Made by a program: the position numbers and the translations under genes | DNA from: Planctomycetota bacterium | GTDB taxonomy: Bacteria; Planctomycetota; Phycisphaerae; UBA1845; UTPLA1 | Length of the DNA stretch: 64,000 bases | Assembly (NCBI GenBank): GCA_015654675.1 | Contig: JAATGM010000002.1 | Coordinates: forward strand, 62,001 to 126,000 | Reading direction: 5' to 3' | Notes under the pieces: generated by a model | What the model saw: the letters and a program-made list of their open reading frames with translations, nothing else | What the model was told of the DNA's origin: nothing | Database searches by the model: none | Shown: one piece after another, positions 1 through 8,458 of the stretch | How the letters are laid out: each line of letters begins with the position of its first letter | Numbering within the stretch: the first letter of the stretch is position 1

Positions 1-848
1 GCATCCATGCGCTCGACCAGCCCGGTGGCGAGTAAGGCCGCGTCGTCGGCGATTGGCGTGGCGGAACTGGGAAGCTCGTCGGCAAGCTGCCACGGCTGAG
101 TCCACCGGCTAATGCCGAGGACCTGGGCCAGGGCGGCGGATGCGACCTGGCGATCGCGTTTCGCGTTGAGCACGTCGAGTTGAGCTTCGGTCCAGGTGGC
201 TCGCACGAGATTCGCGTCGAGGGAACTGGTTTCGCCGTTACGGACGCGTTTCTCGCTGATGGCGAGGGAGCGATCGATGATGGCGACATTTTCGATGGCG
301 TATTCCTCGGCTTTGGCGAAGGCGAGCACGCGGTAGTAGTTGACACGAACCTGTCCGGCGATTTCGACACCGCGCTGCACGACGCTGAATATGACGCGGT
401 CGAGTTCCGCGGCGGCGACCTGCTTTCGCACGGGGATCTGCCAAAGGTCGACCAGTTCCTGCGTGAAACCGCCGTTCAGTTTCGATCGCCCGCCGCCTTC
501 GGGGAAAATCACCGAGAAAGAGACAATGGGATTGGAGAGAAGTCCTGATTGCACGACGTCGGCGCGCGAAGCGCCAATCTGTGCGAAAAGGGACTGGAAC
601 TCGGGATTATTAAGCAACGCGATCTGGACGGCTTCGTCGGCCGTCAGCCCACCATCGAGGAGTTGGCTGACTCGATCATGGACGAGGGCGTCGGTCGCGG
701 GGTCGTAAACATCGGAAGTGCCGGTCTGCCGAATTGTGAGCGCGTCGGTGCGATCGTAATCGGGCTGGGGGCGCACAGCGCAGGCCGAAAGCAGGCAGGC
801 GAGCGCAGGCGCGACAACTTGGACCATCCATTTGCGCAGAGATCGCAC
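1..848 (-). CDS. TolC-family outer membrane efflux lipoprotein, 3' end outside window
   Basis: Outer-membrane channel component of a tripartite efflux or type I export system. Translating the open minus-strand frame that runs off the left edge gives a lipoprotein signal peptide (hydrophobic stretch then LLSAC, lipidated Cys near residue 23), followed by a long helical region with TolC-like text such as GLTADEAVQIALLNNPE near the N-terminus and QELVDLWQIPVRKQVAAAE further on. About 282 codons are present, so roughly the C-terminal third is missing. I chose the GTG at 848 because it gives a basic N-region (MRSLRK) and is preceded by GGAGGG 12 bases upstream; the ATG at 827 would shorten the signal peptide. 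The outer-membrane-like gene at 919-1854, the PepSY-like gene and the CusRS-like regulators nearby suggest a metal or drug efflux locus whose RND and adaptor genes lie to the left; that is inference. Confidence 0.85.
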   Translation of the reverse strand, partial: MRSLRKWMVQVVAPALACLLSACAVRPQPDYDRTDALTIRQTGTSDVYDPATDALVHDRVSQLLDGGLTADEAVQIALLNNPEFQSLFAQIGASRADVVQSGLLSNPIVSFSVIFPEGGGRSKLNGGFTQELVDLWQIPVRKQVAAAELDRVIFSVVQRGVEIAGQVRVNYYRVLAFAKAEEYAIENVAIIDRSLAISEKRVRNGETSSLDANLVRATWTEAQLDVLNAKRDRQVASAALAQVLGISRWTQPWQLADELPSSATPIADDAALLATGLVERMD

Positions 849-918
849 GATTGATCACGACCCTCCGCGCGGCGCGTGATGAGCCGTCCCGGAAGTTCGG
901 GAGCAATCACGGGGCTGA

Positions 919-1854
919 TCATTTCCAGTCGAGCGACCATTGAAACTTCGCACCCAGATTGGGAGTTTCCTGCTGGCCGTCGAGCCCCACGTCGACGGCG
1001 AATTTGACGTGTTGATGGACAGTCCCCCGCCAGTAGATCTGCCGGACGACACCGAACTCGAGAACGTTGATGTTGTGATGTCCATATTCATTACTGCTGC
1101 GATTGGTATAGTTGACGAGACCGAGCGTTTTGTCATCGAATAAATAGTCCACGCCCGGACCGATGCCCCATTGGAAGTTTCGGCGGTCGATATCCTCGCT
1201 GGTCGGATTTCCATTGGCGGTTTCGATGAATGCCTGAAGGTTGACGCGGAGTTTGTCCGTCAGGGACTTGGTCAGAACTCCGTTCAGAGCCGCGTCGACG
1301 CCGCTGGAGCCGTCTCCGGTCGGCAGCCGCAGGTCAACATAAGCCGCGATGGCCGGAATGGCCTCCTTTTCGCGGACGAGCGTATCGAAGGCGATCAGCT
1401 CGAGACTTCCAGCGCCGTAGCCGCCACCATAGCCGAGGTTGGGTTCGAGCACTTCGAGCTCAATGAAGAAGTCGTTTGTGAAGCCGTATTTGAGGGTTTG
1501 TACCAGATCGACCTCATCGCGCTCGTGTGATCTGGTAAACCAGAATGTTTCCGACTCAATCTCCCACTCGCCCTGAATGACCTGCGAGTTTGCCTCGCGA
1601 ACATTGAAAAAATCACTGACTTCCCGATATTCCTCCTGACCTTCTGCGTCGAGGCGTTTGCGCGGCGCGACGGCGGATGGATCGTCTGACGACGGGGTCG
1701 TCTGCTGGGGTTGCTCTGTGAGACTCATCGGGTCGGCCGGCGATTCCTGATTTCCGCGGCGCGGCTGGCGGGCGGACTGGGCCGCGACCGTGCGCAGCGA
1801 GCAGAGAAGACAGAAGGTTACGAGGGCCTGGCGACTCCAGCGATGCGTATTCAT
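919..1854 (-). CDS. Secreted outer-membrane beta-barrel protein, MetA-pathway/phenol-degradation transporter-like
   Basis: A 311-residue protein with a clear signal peptide (MNTHRWSRQALVTFCLLCSLRT, cleavage after VAA) and a Gln/Pro/Ser-rich linker before the folded part. The mature region alternates polar and hydrophobic residues like beta strands and ends in a strand-rich tail closing with aromatic residues (FQWSLDWK), as outer-membrane barrels do. Segments such as KYGFTNDFFIELEVLEPN and AAYVDLRLPTGDGSSG resemble the putative MetA-pathway-of-phenol-degradation family (PF13557), whose members are predicted outer-membrane proteins of unknown substrate. I placed the start at the ATG at 1854, not at the longer in-frame 1923 start, because the signal peptide begins there. 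It lies between the TolC-like gene and the PepSY-like gene on the same strand. The family call is by eye. Confidence 0.7.
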   Translation of the reverse strand: MNTHRWSRQALVTFCLLCSLRTVAAQSARQPRRGNQESPADPMSLTEQPQQTTPSSDDPSAVAPRKRLDAEGQEEYREVSDFFNVREANSQVIQGEWEIESETFWFTRSHERDEVDLVQTLKYGFTNDFFIELEVLEPNLGYGGGYGAGSLELIAFDTLVREKEAIPAIAAYVDLRLPTGDGSSGVDAALNGVLTKSLTDKLRVNLQAFIETANGNPTSEDIDRRNFQWGIGPGVDYLFDDKTLGLVNYTNRSSNEYGHHNINVLEFGVVRQIYWRGTVHQHVKFAVDVGLDGQQETPNLGAKFQWSLDWK

Positions 1855-1935
1855 CCTTGACTCCGCGTCGTTTGATCGGGATTTCTGCGTCCTGACCCGG
1901 GCCACATCCGGCACGCTCGGCATTTGGGGCGTGAA

Positions 1936-2436
1936 TTAGTCCTTTTCGGCGTCGTCGGTCGATTGCTCGTGTTCGTGCTGCCGTCCATCGGGGCCGAGCA
2001 CCAGTTCGTGGACTTGCTTGCCTTTCGTGAATTTGACTTCGTAGAGGGTGACAGTCTTGCGCTCGAAGCGGAGTTTTGCTTTGTCTCCGGCGGCAGCTTG
2101 CGCGGCCGACATGACGGAGACGGGGACGGCGTCGGCCGGGACTTGCTCCTCGAGTTCAACAAGGTCGCCGGCGGGAGTGACCAGCGCGTCGACGTTTCCG
2201 TGTTTGCCCGTCCATGAGCACTCGTAATACGTCTTGCCGTGCTCAGTTTCGCGAGAGAACTGAGTGAGAGTCGCCCCGTTGGCCAGCTTCTTCATTGCCG
2301 CGAGCGCTGTCGGCGGGACTTCCTTTTCAGTGATTTTGCTTTCCTGTTCATCCTCGGTGGCGGCCCATGCAAGCGCGGCGAGACCGACGGCGACAACAAT
2401 GCTCATTGCTGCGAGAACTTTTCGATGACGTTGCAT
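1936..2436 (-). CDS. Exported PepSY-like small protein
   Basis: A 166-residue protein with an N-terminal signal peptide (MQRHRKVLAAMSIVVAVGLAAL, then AWA). The mature part carries two repeats of the pattern 'PPTALAAMKKLANGATLTQFSRETEHGKTYYE' and 'SVMSAAQAA...YEVKFTKGKQVHEL', which is the helix plus beta-sheet layout of PepSY-like domains (PepSY_like, DUF2874). These are periplasmic binding or inhibitory modules often encoded beside two-component systems. The start at 2436 is supported by an AGGAGAG element a few bases upstream. It is divergent from the response regulator at 2643 across about 200 bp that must hold both promoters, so control by that two-component system is plausible but not shown. 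Confidence 0.75.
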   Translation of the reverse strand: MQRHRKVLAAMSIVVAVGLAALAWAATEDEQESKITEKEVPPTALAAMKKLANGATLTQFSRETEHGKTYYECSWTGKHGNVDALVTPAGDLVELEEQVPADAVPVSVMSAAQAAAGDKAKLRFERKTVTLYEVKFTKGKQVHELVLGPDGRQHEHEQSTDDAEKD

Positions 2437-2642
2437 TTGATGCTCTCCTGTCAATTCCATGTCGTGCGCAGTTCCGCTGTCTGTGCGTTGTGGAGCTTAT
2501 CCCGCGGAAATGGAGCAGCGATGACGCGTTCATGACAATTGCGTCACGCGCGGCGCAAATCGTCGCCGCAGCGCCCCGGGGGCGTTGTGCTGACGGCCGG
2601 TGGGCGGGACAATTTTGACCTGCGGGGACGGAGATTCAGCGA

Positions 2643-3311
2643 ATGCGGGCGTTGGTGGTTGAGGACGACGCCGGAGTAGCCGGCTTTGTGAGTCGCGGAC
2701 TTCGTGAGGCATCGCTGTCGGTGGACGTAGCCCGCGACGGGGTGCAGGGGAGCTCACTCGCCACGACGGAGTCTTACGACGTCATCGTGCTGGACCTGAT
2801 GCTTCCGGGGCGGGACGGATTTGCGGTGCTTCGCGATCTGCGCGATCAGGGCATCACGACGCCGGTCATCTGCCTGACGGCGCGGGACGCAGTCGATGAT
2901 CGCGTTCGCGGGCTGGACCTCGGGGCGGACGACTATCTGGCGAAGCCGTTCAGTTTCTCGGAACTTCTGGCGCGGATTCGGGCACTGATTCGTCGCAGCA
3001 GCGGGGCGCCGAACAATCCGGTCGGCGTCGGTGATCTGGTGGTCGACGCAGTGACGCGGCAGGTTCACCGCGCCGGCAAGCGGATCGAGCTTTCGGCGCG
3101 GGAGTTCGCGTTGCTTGATTATCTGATCAGGCACGTCGACCAGGTCGTGTCGCGGACGATGCTGCTGGAAAAGGTCTGGGACATGAATATCGATCCGCAG
3201 ACAAACGTGGTCGACGTCCACATCAATCGGCTTCGCAAAAAGGTCGACCATGGGTTCGGGTCGCCTTTGATTCACACGATTCGCGGCGTGGGTTATGTCC
3301 TCCGGGCGTAG
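2643..3311 (+). CDS. OmpR-family two-component response regulator (CusR-like)
   Basis: A DNA-binding response regulator of 222 residues, the usual OmpR/PhoB length. The receiver domain spans residues 1-115, with the acidic pocket at VVEDDA (positions 5-10), the phosphoacceptor Asp51 in VLDLMLPGRDG, and the conserved Lys in DYLAKPFSFSELLARI. The C-terminal winged helix (about 125-220) contains ELSAREFALLDYLIRH and VDVHINRLRKKVD. It overlaps the kinase gene by 17 bases, which indicates translational coupling and a cognate pair. The text is closest to CusR/CopR-type regulators of copper or silver response, but the signal cannot be inferred from sequence alone. Confidence 0.92.
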   Translation: MRALVVEDDAGVAGFVSRGLREASLSVDVARDGVQGSSLATTESYDVIVLDLMLPGRDGFAVLRDLRDQGITTPVICLTARDAVDDRVRGLDLGADDYLAKPFSFSELLARIRALIRRSSGAPNNPVGVGDLVVDAVTRQVHRAGKRIELSAREFALLDYLIRHVDQVVSRTMLLEKVWDMNIDPQTNVVDVHINRLRKKVDHGFGSPLIHTIRGVGYVLRA

Positions 3312-4755
3312 GGCGAAAGCGGGCCGGCTGCGGACGATCGGTGCGCGGCTGACCTTGCTGGGCATGGGCACGACGCTCTCGGTGTGCGTGGTTGTATGCG
3401 CCGTTCTGTATGCCGGCCTCGCCTACTCGCTGCGGCGCGAGATCGACGGCTTTCTAGGCGGTGAGGTGCTCGAGTTCATCTCGATCCTGAATGAGGAATC
3501 CGGCGAGAGTCTGCGGCAGATTGAGGCGGAAATTCGGAGGGAATTGGGGAGTCGATTGCGCGCCGATCTTACTTTTCGGCTGGTGGCGGAGTCGGGCGAG
3601 TTGGTGATGACCAGCGCGACGAACGATTCGATTCCGCCCGGGAAATGGCGGGGGACCACTTCGGACGGCCCAGTTGACCGATCGAGCTTTTCCACCGTCG
3701 CGCTTGCGGGTTCGGGACGCACAGTGCGGATGTGCAGCGAGCTGACGCAGTTTGGCGGAAAACCGTATGAGGCACAGGTCCTGTATTCGCTGGATGGAAT
3801 GGAGCACTCGTTGCGTATGTTTCGGGGGATCTGCGCGGGGGCGATCGCGCTGGCCGCGATTTTGTCATTGTTGGGCGGACGATGGTTGTCCGTGCGATTG
3901 CTGCGGCCAGTAGGCGCAATGACGGAGTCGGCCCGAAGTATTACGGCCGCCAAGATGTCGGATCGGCTTCGACGAACGAATTCGGATGACGAATTGGATC
4001 GGCTGGCGGCGACGTTGAACGAGATGCTGGATCGACTGGAAAAGCAGTTTCGGCAGATGCAGCAGTTTACGGCGGATGCGTCGCACGAGTTGCGGACGCC
4101 CTTGGCGGCGCTGCGCGGCGCGGCCGAGCTGGCGCTGAGCCGGGAGCGTTCAGCGGAAGAGCTGCGACACACATTGCACGAGAGCATGGAACGTTATGAC
4201 CAGCTTTCACGGATCGCTGAGGAACTGCTGCTTCTTGCGCGGCTCGACGCGGGGGATGCGGTACTGCGGGCGGAGCCGGTGCGGCTGGATACCGTCATCG
4301 ACGACGTGGTGGACCTGTATCATCCGTACGCCGCGGAGCGAAAGGTGGAGATTGTCTTTGACGGTCGAAGGGAGATATGGGTTCAGGCGGACGGCGGACG
4401 ATTACGACAGGTGTTTGGCAATTTGATTGACAATTCAATCAAGTACATGGGGCGGCCGGGGCGGGTTCACATTGGAGCGGAACTGGTCAATGGGTGCGCG
4501 GCGGTGAAGATCCGCGACGACGGGCGCGGTATTGCAGCGACGGAGCTGCCGCGGATTTTCGATCGATTTTATCGAGGCGATCGCGCGCGCAGCGGAGATG
4601 CACGGCGCGGCGCGGGGCTCGGGCTGCCGATTTGCCGGTCGCTGATCGAGGCGCACGGGGGTTCGGTCACGATCGAAAGCGTGGTCGACAGCGGTACAGA
4701 AGTTCTGATCCGGATTCCGACTGAAGCGGCAACCGCTCAACCGACATCGATCTAA
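3295..4755 (+). CDS. Sensor histidine kinase (CusS-like)
   Basis: Membrane sensor kinase of 486 residues. TM1 lies at about residues 18-45, followed by a periplasmic domain of about 130 residues, TM2 near 180-200 and a HAMP linker (RLLRPVGAMTESARSI). The HisKA domain has phospho-acceptor His264 in ADASHELRTPLAALRG. The HATPase domain shows the N box (NLIDNSIKYM), G1 (DDGRGI), F box (FDRFYRGDRAR) and G2 (GAGLGLPICRSLIEAHGG). It is coupled to the upstream response regulator by a 17-base overlap. The layout matches heavy-metal sensor kinases of the CusS family. The nearby TolC and PepSY-like genes fit an envelope-stress or metal circuit, though this is inference. Confidence 0.92.
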   Translation: MSSGRRAKAGRLRTIGARLTLLGMGTTLSVCVVVCAVLYAGLAYSLRREIDGFLGGEVLEFISILNEESGESLRQIEAEIRRELGSRLRADLTFRLVAESGELVMTSATNDSIPPGKWRGTTSDGPVDRSSFSTVALAGSGRTVRMCSELTQFGGKPYEAQVLYSLDGMEHSLRMFRGICAGAIALAAILSLLGGRWLSVRLLRPVGAMTESARSITAAKMSDRLRRTNSDDELDRLAATLNEMLDRLEKQFRQMQQFTADASHELRTPLAALRGAAELALSRERSAEELRHTLHESMERYDQLSRIAEELLLLARLDAGDAVLRAEPVRLDTVIDDVVDLYHPYAAERKVEIVFDGRREIWVQADGGRLRQVFGNLIDNSIKYMGRPGRVHIGAELVNGCAAVKIRDDGRGIAATELPRIFDRFYRGDRARSGDARRGAGLGLPICRSLIEAHGGSVTIESVVDSGTEVLIRIPTEAATAQPTSI

Positions 4756-4888
4756 ATCGGGGTCGGCAGACTTGCAATTCGATCGCTGCGGTGGACACTG
4801 CTTGGGTCGAAGGGCGCGCGGCGCGGAGCACGCTGCCGTGTTTGCCGCAAAGGGCATTCTGGAATCAATCATGATCTGGAGATTGAGC

Positions 4889-5431
4889 ATGAAGATTGCT
4901 AGCGGGAGGACTCTCGCGGGATTGTGCAGTGCAGTCTTGCTGCTTGTCGCTGGGTGTACCGAAACGGTCGATATTCAAACCGATTCGGCGTATGGACCGG
5001 GAATTAAATTGTCGGGACTCGGCAATTCGTACGCATGGGCTCCCAGTGCTCGGCCTTCGGGGAACGGCGATCGCGTCGATAATCCGGAGGTGCGGGCCTT
5101 TCTCATGAGTACGATTGGCGAGGCGCTTTCGAAGCGCGGATTCAATGGAATCACGGAGGGCCGGCCGGACTTCTGGTTGATCTATCGCGTCACGCGCGTG
5201 TTACAGGACGACTGGGATGCAACGCCATTCGGGACTCCATTTCCGTCGGGGACGCTGGTATTAGAGGTTGTTGACCCTGCAACGCGGCAACTTATTTGGC
5301 GTGGCACGGCGACGGCCAGGATTGACCCATCGAATCCCCCAGCGGAGCGCGAAAAAAGAATTCGTGCGGCGGTGGACATGTTGATGAGGCAGTTTCCGCC
5401 GCGTCGAGGAGCGGCCCAGCAAGGCAGCTAA
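4889..5431 (+). CDS. DUF4136 lipoprotein
   Basis: Predicted lipoprotein of 180 residues. The signal peptide ends in a lipobox (LLLVAGC) and is followed by the DUF4136 pattern: a beta strand with GNSYAWAP, then DNPEVRAFLMSTIGEALSKRGF, DFWLIYRV, LVLEVVDPATRQLIWRGTA and a C-terminal helix AAVDMLMRQFPPR. DUF4136 proteins are outer-membrane or periplasmic lipoproteins of unknown function. I used the ATG at 4889, which has GGAGA about 8 bases upstream and yields a normal signal peptide; the open frame extends upstream to 4772 but that part looks non-coding. It lies 133 bp downstream of the sensor kinase and could be co-transcribed with it. Confidence 0.82.
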   Translation: MKIASGRTLAGLCSAVLLLVAGCTETVDIQTDSAYGPGIKLSGLGNSYAWAPSARPSGNGDRVDNPEVRAFLMSTIGEALSKRGFNGITEGRPDFWLIYRVTRVLQDDWDATPFGTPFPSGTLVLEVVDPATRQLIWRGTATARIDPSNPPAEREKRIRAAVDMLMRQFPPRRGAAQQGS

Positions 5432-5992
5432 CTGGCGGGTCTGGCCGATTCGATTTCAGACAAGCGTGCGCGGAAATTGGGGCACATTTGTTAACCGAGT
5501 TGACATTGTGAAACCCACCGGCAAAGCCGGGCATGTAAAACTGCGCAAGCTGTGAATTGCAACTGGAATATCACGATTCGGTCCGAAAAAATGGCGATAA
5601 TTGCTGACGAATAGTGAAATTGCGTAAAATGCGTGATTTCGGGGGGTTGAAATCGTATTTTCGAGCTTGATTGGTGAAAAGTTCGGAAAGGAATAGTCTC
5701 TTCCGAACGATAGGCACTGATGGGGGCAGCAGAATCATGCAGGTTGCAGCACTGGCGCGCGCTCCATCGTCACCGGCGGATTTTGAACTGCTTCATTTTT
5801 TGGCAAACAGACGGGTCGCCCGGATACCTAAAATTTCCGTAAAAAGAGTGCCAGTTTGCACTTGACCGAAGGTAGTCGATTGTTATCGTACAGGCCGCAA
5901 ATCGAACGGCAGCCGGGGGTAGGCCGCCAGAGATGCGAATGTTACAACGGTTTCACGTTTCAGATATCGCCGGAAGTCAGGAAACAAAAATC
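5432..5992. other. 560-bp intergenic region upstream of DUF11 lipoprotein gene
   Basis: No convincing gene. The stretch at about 5540-5730 is clearly more AT-rich than its surroundings, with runs such as gtccgaaaaaatggcg. It is the longest upstream region in this part of the window and precedes a gene with strong codon bias, so it probably holds promoter and 5' leader sequences. A 64-codon frame at 5671-5865 has no recognisable features and was not accepted. Confidence 0.5.
5862..5889 (+). promoter_or_regulatory. Candidate sigma-70 promoter for DUF11 lipoprotein gene
   Basis: TTGACC at 5862-5867 and TATCGT at 5884-5889 are separated by 16 bases, giving 5/6 and 4/6 matches to the bacterial consensus. 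It sits about 100 bases before the ATG at 5993. Planctomycete promoters are poorly characterised, so this is only a candidate. Confidence 0.3.
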
Positions 5993-8281
5993 ATGAGAGA
6001 AGCTCGACACGCACGACGACTGATCAAAGTTACAGCGTTCGCCGCCGTCGCCGTCATGGCGTTGGCGGGCTGCCGGAATTCGATGCCACACGCATTTACG
6101 TGGCCGTATTCGGGCGATCAGAACCCGTCCCACCCGAAGCCGCCAGAAGGTGGCTACTACAAGAATTGGGACCCGTACGCGGTCTCGCTGGAGGTGACGC
6201 CACTTGAGGACGTCAATCCGGTGCGCACGCAGCATGTGCTGGTGGCGACGGTTCGGGACAAGGACGGCAAACCTCTGCCGAACCGACGAGTTGAGTGGAT
6301 CATTTCGAAGGGCAGCGTCGGCGACATCGTCGAGGTCGACGAGAGCGGATGGCGCGCCAGCCGCGGCTACAAGGTCGGCAACGACTATGCCGTGTCGCAT
6401 ACGAACAACGGCCCGCACGTCCTGGATCGCGGCAACGACGATCCTTCGGACGACGTGCAGCTGACCGAAGGCCAGACATGGTGCACGATCACGTCGCCGG
6501 TCGAGGGCGACACGTACATCACCGTCTATTGCCCGGGCATCTACGACTGGGGCAAGCACAAGGTCTTCGCGGTCAAGCACTGGTACGACATCAAGTGGGA
6601 TTGCCCGCCGCCGTCGACGAACCCGGTCGGCACGACCCACACGTTTGTCACGACCGTCACGAAGTACTCGGATGGCACGTACATTCCGGGTCACATGGTG
6701 ACTTACAAGATCATGGACGGCCCGCCGGCCTCGTTTGAGGGTGGCACGGACACGATCACCGTTCCGACGGACGCTCAGGGTCAGGCGAAGGCCACGATCC
6801 GACAGGCGGCTCCGGCGGCTGGAACCAACAACGTCTCGATCGAGATCTTCCGCCCCGAGAATACGCAGTGCTGCAAGCCGGGCGTCAAGATCGCGACCTG
6901 CCAGACGAGCAAGACCTGGATCGCACCGAGCATCTCGTGCAACAAGACCGGCACCGCGTCGGCCTTGGTTGGACAGGATCTCCAGTTCCAGATCAGCGTG
7001 AACAACCCGTCGCAGGTTGATGCGACGGACGTCATCGTCACGGACAACATGCCGGACGGCCTGTCGATGGTTTCGAGTAACCCGCCGTCAAGCGGTGGCA
7101 GCTGGAACCTTGGCACCCTCAAGGCGGGCGAGACCAAGACGGTTTCGATCACTGCCAAGGGCAACCGCTCTGGCACGTTCGAGAACTGTGCAGAGGTTCG
7201 GGCTGGAATGGGCCTGAGCACCCGCTGCTGCACTCGCACGACGATTGCCATGCCGGCTCTCGCCATCGAGAAGAAGTGCCCGGCCGAGGCCCTGCTGTGC
7301 GAGCCGTTTGAGTACCTCGTCATCGTCCGCAACACGGGCGACGGCATGGCCACCAACGTTCGCATGCAGGACAACCTGCCGGATGGTCTGGCGACCACAA
7401 CGGGTCGCAACTCGGTCACCGCCAACATCGGCGATCTGCGACCGGGCGAAGCCAAGCAGGTTCGGTTCCAGGTCAAGGCGACCCGCGCTGGACGGTATGA
7501 CAATACGGCTCAGGCGATGGCTGACGGCGGTCTGACCGCTCAGGCCTCGTGCAGCACGAACGTCGTACAGCCGGTGCTCCAGATCACCAAGACCGGACCG
7601 GAACTTCGGTTCATCGGTCGACCGGCTCAGTTCGATATCACGGTCACCAACTCGGGTAGCACGCCTGCACGCAATACGGTGCTGGTCGATCCGCTTCCGG
7701 CTGGCTGGCAGTACATCAGCGCTTCCGACGGCGGATCAGAGTCCGGCGGTCGCGTGACCTGGAACCTTGGCACGATGGATCCCGGCGCCACCAAGAAGGT
7801 GTCGGTCAACCTGAAGGCCATGTCCAAGGGAGCCGGCAAGAACACGGCGACCGTCACCGCGGTTTGCGGCGAAGCCGTCGCGAGCGCTTCGACCGAGATC
7901 AAGGGTCTGGCGGGTATCCTGCTGGAGGTCATCGATCAGGACGATCCGATCGAGATCAATGGTACGGAAACCTACACGATCGTCGTCACGAACCAGGGTT
8001 CGGATGACCTGACCAACTGCAAGATCAACGCGACTATCCCGGATCACATGTCGTTCGTCTCCGCCGGTGGCGCGACGACCGGCACGGCGTCGGGCGTGAA
8101 TGTCACGTTTGCTCCGCTACCCTCACTGGCTCCGAAGTCCCGGGCGACCTGGACGGTGGTGACAAAGGGAATCGACACGGCGGGCAACGATACGGCCGAT
8201 GTCCGGTTCAAGGTTCTTCTCACTGGCGATCAGTTGACCACGCCGGTCGAGGAGACCGAGAGCACGCACATCTACGAATAG
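5993..8281 (+). CDS. Cys-rich DUF11-repeat envelope lipoprotein (OmcB-like)
   Basis: Large predicted lipoprotein of 762 residues. The signal peptide ends in VMALAGC with the lipid-accepting Cys at residue 27. The N-terminal third contains two immunoglobulin-like regions with CTI, YCPG, DCPPP and QCCKPG cysteines. From about residue 320 onward come four DUF11-type repeats, recognisable by phrases such as 'VRNTGDGMATNVRMQDNLP', 'DLRPGEAKQVRFQVKA' and 'VTNQGSDDLTNCKI'. DUF11 repeats occur in surface proteins, including the chlamydial large Cys-rich protein OmcB. Paired cysteines (KKCPAEALLCEP, RCCTR) suggest disulfide cross-linking in the envelope. Codon choice is strongly biased to C/G-ending codons (AAG, ATC, AAC, GGC) compared with the paralogue downstream, which suggests high expression. 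The start at 5993 has AGGAAA upstream and gives the signal peptide; an in-frame start at 5933 would add 20 unlikely residues. A strong terminator follows. Confidence 0.83.
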   Translation: MREARHARRLIKVTAFAAVAVMALAGCRNSMPHAFTWPYSGDQNPSHPKPPEGGYYKNWDPYAVSLEVTPLEDVNPVRTQHVLVATVRDKDGKPLPNRRVEWIISKGSVGDIVEVDESGWRASRGYKVGNDYAVSHTNNGPHVLDRGNDDPSDDVQLTEGQTWCTITSPVEGDTYITVYCPGIYDWGKHKVFAVKHWYDIKWDCPPPSTNPVGTTHTFVTTVTKYSDGTYIPGHMVTYKIMDGPPASFEGGTDTITVPTDAQGQAKATIRQAAPAAGTNNVSIEIFRPENTQCCKPGVKIATCQTSKTWIAPSISCNKTGTASALVGQDLQFQISVNNPSQVDATDVIVTDNMPDGLSMVSSNPPSSGGSWNLGTLKAGETKTVSITAKGNRSGTFENCAEVRAGMGLSTRCCTRTTIAMPALAIEKKCPAEALLCEPFEYLVIVRNTGDGMATNVRMQDNLPDGLATTTGRNSVTANIGDLRPGEAKQVRFQVKATRAGRYDNTAQAMADGGLTAQASCSTNVVQPVLQITKTGPELRFIGRPAQFDITVTNSGSTPARNTVLVDPLPAGWQYISASDGGSESGGRVTWNLGTMDPGATKKVSVNLKAMSKGAGKNTATVTAVCGEAVASASTEIKGLAGILLEVIDQDDPIEINGTETYTIVVTNQGSDDLTNCKINATIPDHMSFVSAGGATTGTASGVNVTFAPLPSLAPKSRATWTVVTKGIDTAGNDTADVRFKVLLTGDQLTTPVEETESTHIYE

Positions 8282-8311
8282 ACGTGTAGCTCTCCTCACT
8301 GAAGAACTCCC

Positions 8312-8353
8312 GAGGGGCGTCAGACAATTGTCTGACGCCCCTCTTCTTTTTTT
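8312..8353 (+). terminator. Strong Rho-independent terminator with uninterrupted palindrome
   Basis: A perfect 32-base inverted repeat at 8312-8343 (16-base arms beginning GAGGGGCGTCAGACAA, centre CAATTG) is followed by TTCTTTTTTT at 8344-8353. It begins 30 bases after the stop of the DUF11 lipoprotein gene. This separates that gene from its paralogue, although some read-through is possible. Confidence 0.92.
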
Positions 8354-8458
8354 GAATGGCTGTCGCGATACCGTTCGGACTGGACGTCGTTGAGACGACG
8401 CCTAACATGGCGGCTGTTCGCTCGTGGCGGATTCGGTATTGCGATTGGGAGGAACATC

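Noticed and set aside
5671-5865. 64-codon plus-strand frame upstream of the DUF11 lipoprotein gene
   Set aside because: No motif, no convincing ribosome-binding site; lies in the AT-rich promoter region.
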